Source of the DNA: CAYZAW01 sp964476505
GTDB lineage: Bacteria > Bacillota > Clostridia > Christensenellales > CAG-138
Length of the DNA: 6,862 nucleotides
Direction: 5' to 3'
NCBI GenBank assembly: GCA_964476505.1
Contig: CAYZAW010000071.1
Coordinates: 1 to 6,862, forward strand
Within the stretch, counting starts at the first letter, position 1, and every line of letters starts with the position of its first letter. Made by a program: the position numbers and the translations under genes. A model generated the notes under the pieces. The model saw only the letters and a program-made list of their open reading frames with translations. It did no database searches and was not told the origin of the DNA. Positions 1 to 4,356 of this stretch are shown one piece after another.

Positions 1-131
1 CCGTATTTCTTATCCAGCACCACGTTGCGGCCCTTGGGCCCCAAGGTGATCTTTACCGTATCCGCCAGCTGGTTCATGCCCTTTTCCAGAGCTTTGCGGG
101 CCTCTTCGCCGTATAATAACTGTTTTGCCAT
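1..131 (-). CDS. groEL: Chaperonin GroEL (Hsp60), N-terminal fragment, cut by window edge
   Basis: Sixty-kDa chaperonin subunit, which in the family forms the double-ring ATP-driven folding chamber capped by GroES in the cytoplasm. Only the first 43 codons plus two bases are in the window; the gene continues beyond position 1. The visible protein begins MAKQLLYGEEARKALEKG and runs into the equatorial-domain segment TVKITLGPKGRNVVLDKKYG. The TLGPKGRNV stretch is the conserved nucleotide-binding loop near residue 30 of all GroELs. The start ATG (complement of 129-131) has an AAGGAG ribosome binding site about 8 bases upstream. It lies 28 bases after the groES stop codon, so the two genes form the usual groES-groEL operon, with the CIRCE site upstream of groES controlling both. 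Nothing in the visible part departs from the family. Confidence 0.97.
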   Translation of the reverse strand, partial: MAKQLLYGEEARKALEKGMNQLADTVKITLGPKGRNVVLDKKY

Positions 132-159
132 ACTAGTAGCTCCTTTCTAACCTATGCCC

Positions 160-444
160 TTATTCTACGACCGCGAGGATGTCGTTCTGGCGCACTACGA
201 TAAACGTGTTGCCCTCCAGCTTGACTTCCGTACCGGCATACTTGGAATAAATCACTTTGTCGCCGGTCTTCACGTTCATTACCACTTCTTTGCCGTCTAC
301 CGTGCCGCCGGGGCCTACGGCGATGACCTCCGCCATCTGCGGCTGCTCCTTGGCAGAGCCGGGCAGTACGATACCGCTCTTGGTGGTTTCTTCCGCTTCT
401 AAGCTCTTGATGATCACACGATCGGATAATGGCCTGAGTTTCAT
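160..444 (-). CDS. groES: Co-chaperonin GroES (Hsp10)
   Basis: Ten-kDa co-chaperonin that caps the GroEL ring and triggers release of substrate into the folding cavity. The product is 94 residues, the normal family length. It begins MKLRPLSDRVIIK, has the mobile-loop segment EAEETTKSGIVLPGSAKEQP (about residues 17-36, with the GroEL-contacting hydrophobic GIVLP), then EVIAVGPG (about 39-46), GDKVIYSKYAGTEVK (about 61-75) and ends with NDILAVVE. The start at 444 is chosen because AAGGAGG sits 7 bases upstream and the protein then starts like other GroES. An in-frame ATG at 474 would add ten residues across that ribosome binding site. The gene is first in the groES-groEL operon and is preceded by a perfect CIRCE element, so HrcA repression with heat-shock induction is expected. 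Confidence 0.98.
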   Translation of the reverse strand: MKLRPLSDRVIIKSLEAEETTKSGIVLPGSAKEQPQMAEVIAVGPGGTVDGKEVVMNVKTGDKVIYSKYAGTEVKLEGNTFIVVRQNDILAVVE

Positions 445-500
445 ATCAATATCCTCCTTGCTGTTTATGCGCACTGTCCGTGCGCTTGTTCACTGTTTTG

Positions 501-527
501 TTAGCACTCCAATCTATTGAGTGCTAA
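501..527 (-). promoter_or_regulatory. CIRCE operator (HrcA binding site)
   Basis: Perfect inverted repeat TTAGCACTC-N9-GAGTGCTAA, identical to the CIRCE consensus in both 9-base arms and in the 9-base spacer length. In Firmicutes and many other bacteria this is the binding site of the heat-shock repressor HrcA. It lies between the -10 region and the groES start, roughly at +3 to +29 of the predicted transcript, where bound repressor would block initiation. It is palindromic, so strand is assigned from the gene it controls. hrcA itself is not in the window. Confidence 0.97.
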
Positions 528-532
528 CAGTC

Positions 533-564
533 ATTATAATAGTGCATAGCCGCGTTCCCCGCAA
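533..564 (-). promoter_or_regulatory. Predicted sigma-A promoter of groES-groEL
   Basis: On the minus strand, TTGCGG (559-564) is followed after 17 bases by TATTAT (536-541), a five-of-six match to the -10 consensus. An overlapping perfect TATAAT lies at 533-538 but would need a 20-base spacer. Either choice puts the transcript start at about 526-530, at the upstream edge of the CIRCE element, which is the standard arrangement. The -35 box is weak, so the exact -10 register is inferred. Confidence 0.7.
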
Positions 565-720
565 GCAGGGAGACAGCCAAAAGTACGAAAAAACAAACCA
601 ACATTCCATATTATGTGCAGAATGCTAAAAATATCGAGCGTTAACTCAAAATATCTTTGATTTTTACATTTTGATTGTAAAATACTGCCGCAAAAGAAGG
701 GCATGCAGGGGTTGGCGTGG
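565..720. other. AT-rich divergent intergenic region between groES and glpK promoters
   Basis: This is the gene-free core between the minus-strand groES promoter and the plus-strand glpK promoter. The stretch from about 590 to 685 is clearly richer in A and T than the flanking genes. It contains one perfect inverted repeat (662-682, listed separately). A short open frame crosses it on the minus strand, but it has no ribosome binding site and no protein-like composition. No tRNA, small RNA or terminator with a proper T-run was recognised here. Confidence 0.5.
662..682. promoter_or_regulatory. Perfect inverted repeat TTTTACA-N7-TGTAAAA, candidate operator
   Basis: The two 7-base arms (662-668 and 676-682) are exact reverse complements, separated by 7 bases. 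Centre-to-centre spacing of the arms is 14 bases, somewhat more than one DNA turn. It lies about 85 bases upstream of the predicted glpK transcript start and about 145 upstream of the groES start. An A/T-rich repeat can arise by chance in such DNA. TTGATT (657-662) with TAAAAT (678-683) could also be read as a poorly spaced (15-base) promoter. No specific regulator is assigned. Confidence 0.35.
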
Positions 721-749
721 TTGCCTATTGGGAAAGGATGGTCTAAAAT
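721..749 (+). promoter_or_regulatory. Predicted sigma-A promoter of glpK
   Basis: TTGCCT (721-726) is followed after exactly 17 bases by TAAAAT (744-749), a five-of-six match to the -10 consensus. This predicts a transcript start near 756 and a leader of about 30 bases before the glpK ATG. Such a leader is too short for a GlpP-type antitermination leader, and no terminator hairpin with a T-run is seen before the gene. Confidence 0.55.
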
Positions 750-763
750 AAAGGATACCATCC
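736..763. promoter_or_regulatory. Inverted repeat GGATGGT-N14-ACCATCC bracketing the glpK -10 box
   Basis: Two perfect 7-base arms (736-742 and 757-763) flank the predicted -10 hexamer at 744-749 and the likely transcript start. A protein bound to this dyad would compete directly with RNA polymerase, so it is a candidate repressor operator. Only the second arm would lie in the transcript if the promoter call is right, so an RNA hairpin role is less likely. The regulator is unknown; the function is inferred from position alone. Confidence 0.4.
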
Positions 764-786
764 ATTCTATGCTTTAGGAGGCCGCC

Positions 787-2295
787 ATGCAAACCTACAT
801 ATTGGCATTGGATCAGGGAACCACCAGCTCCCGGGCGATCGTATTCGATAAAAACGGGAACTCGGCTGCCAGCGCGCAATTTGAGTTTACGCAGCATTAC
901 CCCAACGCGGGCTGGGTGGAGCACGATCCCATGGAAATACTTTCCTGCCAGCAAAGGGCGGTTGCCGCCGCTTTGGAGGCGGGTAATATTCTACCGGGGC
1001 AAATCGCCGCCATCGGCATTACCAACCAGCGGGAAACCACCGTTGTGTGGGATAAGGCAACGGGGGAGCCCGTATATAACGCCATCGTGTGGCAGTGCAG
1101 GCGCACGGCGGATATCTGCGAACGGTTGGAGCAGGACGGTATTTCTTCTTATGTTACAGAGAAAACAGGCCTTCTGCTAGACGCGTATTTTTCCGCCACA
1201 AAGATCAAATGGATATTGGACAATGTTTCGGGCGCACGGGCGCGGGCCGAGCGGGGGGAGCTGCTGTTTGGCACCATCGATACTTGGCTGATATGGAATT
1301 TAACGGGAGGTCGCGCCCATGTAACGGACTATACCAACGCCGCCCGCACCATGCTGTTTGATATCGACAAGCTCTGCTGGGATGAGGGGCTGCTGCATGC
1401 GTTGGGTATTCCCGCCTGTATGCTGCCAACGCCTGTACCCTCCAGCTCCGTTTACGGCACGGTTGCGCCGGGCGTGGCGGGCTTGGAAATACTCTCCGGC
1501 GTACCCATTGCAGGTGCTGCGGGGGATCAGCAGGCAGCGCTGTTTGGCCAAGCATGCTTTACGCCGGGGCAGGCAAAAAACACGTACGGCACCGGCTGTT
1601 TTTTGATGATGAATACGGGCGAAAAGTCGCTTCGCAGTAAAAACCGGCTTTTGACCACCGTTGCGTGGGGACTGTCCGAGGGGAAGGCGGAATATGCGCT
1701 GGAGGGCAGCGTGTTCAATGCGGGCAGCGTGATCAAATGGATGCGGGACGGCTTGGGGATGATTCAGTCCGCCCCGGAGATCAACATTTTAGCAGAAAGC
1801 GTGCCGGACGCAGGCGGCGCATACCTGGTGCCTGCCTTTACAGGTCTTGGCGCGCCCTATTGGGATATGTATGCTCGGGGTACGATGGTAGGCATCACCC
1901 GCGGCACCACACGGGCGCATTTTGCCCGGGCGGTGCTGGAAAGCATCGCTTATCAGGTAACAGACTTGATACTCGCCATGGAAAAGGACAGCGGCTTTGC
2001 ACTGTCCGAGCTTAGGGTAGACGGCGGCGCGTCTGTTTCCAATGTTTTGATGCAGTTTCAGGCGGATATGCTGCAAACCCGTATCAACCGCCCCAAGAAT
2101 GTAGAAACTACCGCCATGGGCGCGGCGTATCTGGCAGGGCTTGCGGTGGGCTATTGGAGCGATAAAAGCGACATCCAAAAGAACTGGCAGAGCGAACGGA
2201 TATTTGCGCCAGAAATGGATAAGGTCAAGAGCCAAGCATATTATGCCGATTGGCTGCGGGCGGTGGAACGCTCCAGAAACTGGGCAAAAGAATAG
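787..2295 (+). CDS. glpK: Glycerol kinase
   Basis: ATP-dependent phosphorylation of glycerol to sn-glycerol 3-phosphate in the cytoplasm, the first committed step of glycerol use. The product is 502 residues, the usual GlpK length, of the FGGY kinase family. Visible motifs: phosphate-binding DQGTTSSR (9-16); NQRET (80-84), whose Arg and Glu contact glycerol; W102; DAYFSATK (132-139) within FGGY signature 1; GDQQAALFGQ (246-255) with the catalytic-base Asp247; NTYGTGCF (265-272); FTGLGAPYWD (351-360); FGGY signature 2 (about 365-385); and ATP-site DGGASVSN (412-419). The ATG at 787 follows AGGAGG by 5 bases. The segment before Asp247 (YG at 223-224 to VPIAG at 239-243) contains no histidine and is about three residues longer than in enterococcal GlpK. 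The HPr-phosphorylated His of many Firmicutes GlpKs is therefore absent. No glycerol facilitator or glycerol-3-phosphate dehydrogenase gene adjoins it. Confidence 0.97.
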   Translation: MQTYILALDQGTTSSRAIVFDKNGNSAASAQFEFTQHYPNAGWVEHDPMEILSCQQRAVAAALEAGNILPGQIAAIGITNQRETTVVWDKATGEPVYNAIVWQCRRTADICERLEQDGISSYVTEKTGLLLDAYFSATKIKWILDNVSGARARAERGELLFGTIDTWLIWNLTGGRAHVTDYTNAARTMLFDIDKLCWDEGLLHALGIPACMLPTPVPSSSVYGTVAPGVAGLEILSGVPIAGAAGDQQAALFGQACFTPGQAKNTYGTGCFLMMNTGEKSLRSKNRLLTTVAWGLSEGKAEYALEGSVFNAGSVIKWMRDGLGMIQSAPEINILAESVPDAGGAYLVPAFTGLGAPYWDMYARGTMVGITRGTTRAHFARAVLESIAYQVTDLILAMEKDSGFALSELRVDGGASVSNVLMQFQADMLQTRINRPKNVETTAMGAAYLAGLAVGYWSDKSDIQKNWQSERIFAPEMDKVKSQAYYADWLRAVERSRNWAKE

Positions 2296-2327
2296 AACGG
2301 AAACCGGATTACGGTAAACCATGATAC

Positions 2328-2336
2328 TGTTATAAA
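2328..2336 (+). promoter_or_regulatory. Possible extended -10 promoter element for the dehydrogenase gene
   Basis: TGT followed by TATAAA makes an extended -10 (TGN-TATAAA) in the 70-base gap after glpK. The best -35 candidate, TTACGG at 2309-2314 with a 16-base spacer, is poor. The transcript would start near 2343, which leaves about 23 bases before the ATG at 2366. No terminator is seen between glpK and this gene, so read-through from glpK is an equally good explanation for its expression. Confidence 0.35.
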
Positions 2337-2365
2337 CATATATGGAAATCAACAAGGAGGGCATT

Positions 2366-3475
2366 ATGGAAACGAGACCTTATGTAAGCTGGGAATTGAT
2401 TGGGGACTTCATGACCGAGGCATTCAAAAAGCTGGGCGTACCGGCGGAGGAAGCGGCAGTGTGTGCGGACGTATTGATGGAAAGCGACCGCCGGGGCATT
2501 GAAAGCCACGGCTGCAACCGCTTTAAGCCCATCTATGTGGACAGAATCAACGCGGGCATTCAGAAGCCCACGACCGAGTTTGAGATCGTGAAGGAAACCG
2601 CTACCACTGCTGTGGTAGACGGACACGACGGCATGGGCATGGTGGTAGGCACCCGCTGCATGCAAATGGCGATCGATAAAGCCAAGAAGTACGGTATGGG
2701 CATGGTTGCCGCCCGTAACTCCACCCATTACGGCATTGCAGGCTACTATGCCACCATGGCTACCAAGGCGGGGATGATCGGCATCACGGGCACCAACGCC
2801 CGTCCCTCCATTGCGCCCACCTTTGGCGTGGAAAATATGCTGGGCACCAATCCCTTGACCATCGGCCTTCCTACGGATGAGGAATTCCCCTTCGTGCTGG
2901 ATTGCGCCACCTCCATCACCCAGCGCGGTAAGATCGAGTATTACGCCCGTACCGGCAAGGATACGCCAGCCGGTATGGTGGTAGGGCGCGACGGCAGCGC
3001 GTTAACGGACAGTGTGCAGATTTTAGAGGATCTGACCACGCAGAAAGCGGCGCTTGCCCCTCTGGGCGGCATTGGCGAGGAACTGGCGGGCTATAAGGGC
3101 TACGGCTACGCAACGGTGGTGGAGATATTGTCTGCCGCGCTGCAAGCAGGCAGCTTCTTAAAGATGCTTTCCGGCGTGGGCGCAAGCGGCGAAAAGGTAC
3201 CGTACCACTTGGGGCATTTCTTTATCGCCATCGACACGGAGGCCTTCGAGGGCTTGGAGAGCTTTAAAAAGACGGCGGGAACCATCCTACGGGAGCTTCG
3301 CGCCTCTCAAAAAGCGCCGGGAGAAAGCCGCATTTATACGGCTGGCGAAAAGGAGTACATCGTGTGGCAGGAACGCAAGGATAAGGGTGTTCCCGTGGGC
3401 GAGGCGGTGCAAAAGGAGTTTATCGCCGTACGCGATGCGCTTGGTCTGCCCCACAAATTCCCCTTTGAGGCATAA
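2366..3475 (+). CDS. Malate/L-lactate dehydrogenase (Ldh2) family NAD(P)-dependent oxidoreductase
   Basis: A 369-residue soluble enzyme of the Ldh2 family (PF02615), which interconverts 2-hydroxy acids and 2-oxo acids, or reduces cyclic imines, with NAD(P)H. It is unrelated in fold to classical lactate or malate dehydrogenases. Family marks: DRRGIESHG (41-49, conserved Arg and His48), DGHDGMGMV (85-93), NSTHYGIAGYY (118-128, with the active-site His121), GTNPLTIGLPT (160-170), YKGYGYATVVEILSAAL (243-259) and HLGHFFIAID (281-290). Members include malate, ureidoglycolate, sulfolactate and diketogulonate enzymes and piperideine-carboxylate reductases; the substrate cannot be read from these motifs. 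The start at 2366 is preferred because AAGGAGG lies 5 bases upstream. An in-frame ATG at 2342 adds eight residues encoded across that site. The gene follows glpK by 70 bases with no terminator between and ends at a strong terminator. Confidence 0.92.
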   Translation: METRPYVSWELIGDFMTEAFKKLGVPAEEAAVCADVLMESDRRGIESHGCNRFKPIYVDRINAGIQKPTTEFEIVKETATTAVVDGHDGMGMVVGTRCMQMAIDKAKKYGMGMVAARNSTHYGIAGYYATMATKAGMIGITGTNARPSIAPTFGVENMLGTNPLTIGLPTDEEFPFVLDCATSITQRGKIEYYARTGKDTPAGMVVGRDGSALTDSVQILEDLTTQKAALAPLGGIGEELAGYKGYGYATVVEILSAALQAGSFLKMLSGVGASGEKVPYHLGHFFIAIDTEAFEGLESFKKTAGTILRELRASQKAPGESRIYTAGEKEYIVWQERKDKGVPVGEAVQKEFIAVRDALGLPHKFPFEA

Positions 3476-3490
3476 CAAAACAATTGTCTG

Positions 3491-3526
3491 CGCCGCTCGA
3501 GTTGTTCTCGGGCGGCGTATTTTTTT
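3491..3526 (+). terminator. Rho-independent terminator after the dehydrogenase gene
   Basis: An 11-base-pair stem (3491-3501 with 3507-3517, arms CGCCGCTCGAG and CTCGGGCGGCG, one G-T wobble) encloses a 5-base loop TTGTT. It is followed by TA and seven T residues (3520-3526). It begins 15 bases after the dehydrogenase stop codon and marks the end of the probable glpK-dehydrogenase unit. Confidence 0.92.
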
Positions 3527-3550
3527 GCCCTTTCACACACAATACATCCT

Positions 3551-3922
3551 ATGGAGCAAACAAAGAGGCGCATTAACCTTAAAAAACTGTATTTGGCGGG
3601 GTTGATTACCGGTATCGTGAACGGCCTTTTTGGTGCGGGCGGCGGGATCATTGCTGTTGTGTGCCTGATGCGCTTGGCGGATATGGAGGAGCGCAAGGCT
3701 CATGCAACGGCCTTGGTGGTCATGCTGCCGCTTACGGTAATCAGCGTTACGCTGTATCTGCTGCGGGGTGCCATCAACTGGGCACCGGTGCCGTGGGTGG
3801 CGCTGGGGCTGCTGCCGGGCAGCTTTCTTGGCGCTAAGCTTCTGGGGCGTTTACAGAAAAAATGGTTGCACCGCATCTTTTGCCTGCTGATGTTTGCAGC
3901 CGGGGTGAGGCTGCTGTTTTGA
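3551..3922 (+). CDS. Half-size TauE/SafE (TSUP) family membrane protein, subunit 1
   Basis: An integral membrane protein of 123 residues, about half the usual ~250 of the TSUP (DUF81, PF01925) family. The family includes exporters or importers of sulfite, sulfoacetate and other small organosulfur or carboxylate anions. Hydrophobic segments lie at about 13-40, 52-71, 79-98 and 107-122, after a basic N-terminus (KRRINLKK). The hallmark glycine motif G-x-x-N-G-x-F-G-x-G-G-G is at 21-32. AHATALVVMLP (50-60) and RGAINW (72-77) match the family's second conserved block. The ATG at 3551 has no clear ribosome binding site and lies only 24 bases after the preceding terminator, so a later or non-ATG start is possible. 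The stop overlaps the start of the next gene, also half a TSUP protein; the two probably assemble together. The substrate is unknown. Confidence 0.85.
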   Translation: MEQTKRRINLKKLYLAGLITGIVNGLFGAGGGIIAVVCLMRLADMEERKAHATALVVMLPLTVISVTLYLLRGAINWAPVPWVALGLLPGSFLGAKLLGRLQKKWLHRIFCLLMFAAGVRLLF

Positions 3923-4299
3923 ACATCCTTTGGTATATTGCAGCGGGGCTGGCCGCAGGAATCCTTTCCGGCATGGGCATGGGCGGCGGCACGGTGCTCA
4001 TTCCACTATTAACGCTATTGTTGGGGGTGGAGCAGCACGCGGCGCAGGCAGCCAACATGCTTGGGTTTTTGCCCGGAGCACTTCTGGCGGTGTGCATCCA
4101 TAAAAAAGCTGGGCGGCTGGACTGGAAAACGGCAAAGCCCCTGCTCATCACAGGTGTACTGGGCGCAGCCGCAGGCGCGCTTTTGGCAACGGTACTGTCT
4201 GCAGAATGGTTAAGGCGCGGGTTTGGGCTATTTTTGGTGGTGTTTTCTGTCTTGCAGTATCGCCGCGGAGAACAACAGATCGCCAAGAAGCGCCAATAA
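3919..4299 (+). CDS. Half-size TauE/SafE (TSUP) family membrane protein, subunit 2
   Basis: Second half-size TSUP protein, 126 residues if initiated at the TTG at 3919. That TTG overlaps the TGA stop of the preceding gene (TTGA), an arrangement that suggests translational coupling; a GTGAGG about 8 bases upstream may serve as ribosome binding site. An in-frame ATG at 3862 would add 19 polar residues encoded inside the upstream gene and is less likely. Hydrophobic segments are at about 4-34, 43-60, 74-92 and 99-113. The glycine motif G-x-x-x-G-x-G-x-G-G-G is at 14-24. AAQAANMLGFLPGALLAV (41-58) with GRLDW (65-69) parallels AHATALVVMLP and RGAINW of subunit 1. The two proteins thus correspond to the two internal repeats of a full-length TSUP transporter. 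The C-terminus is basic and polar (RRGEQQIAKKRQ). The transported substrate cannot be inferred. Confidence 0.83.
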   Translation: MNILWYIAAGLAAGILSGMGMGGGTVLIPLLTLLLGVEQHAAQAANMLGFLPGALLAVCIHKKAGRLDWKTAKPLLITGVLGAAAGALLATVLSAEWLRRGFGLFLVVFSVLQYRRGEQQIAKKRQ

Positions 4300-4301
4300 A
4301 T

Positions 4302-4330
4302 TTGAAAATACACGCCATGGGGAGTATACT
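4302..4330 (+). promoter_or_regulatory. Near-consensus sigma-A promoter of the beta-propeller gene
   Basis: TTGAAA (4302-4307) and TATACT (4325-4330) are each five-of-six matches to consensus and are separated by exactly 17 bases. The -35 box starts two bases after the stop codon of the second TSUP gene. The predicted transcript start, near 4337, leaves a leader of about 20 bases carrying the GGGAGGGG ribosome binding site. This is the best promoter in the window and indicates that the propeller gene is transcribed separately from the TSUP pair. No terminator separates the two units. Confidence 0.8.
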
Positions 4331-4356
4331 AACGGGGTATATCAGGGAGGGGAACC

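Noticed and set aside
160..474. Longer groES reading from the ATG at 474
   Set aside because: It would add ten residues translated across the AAGGAGG ribosome binding site of the start at 444, and the shorter protein begins like other GroES proteins.
534..761. 75-codon minus-strand open frame in the groES-glpK intergenic region
   Set aside because: It runs through the predicted promoters of both flanking genes, lacks a ribosome binding site and has no recognisable protein features.
1789..2364. 191-codon open frame on the minus strand opposite the end of glpK
   Set aside because: It lies almost wholly antisense to well-conserved glpK codons, has no ribosome binding site, and its product has no coherent domain.
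3862..4299. Longer second TSUP protein starting at the ATG at 3862
   Set aside because: The extra 19 residues lie inside the upstream gene, are not membrane-like and have no ribosome binding site; the TTG overlapping the stop gives a typical TSUP N-terminus.
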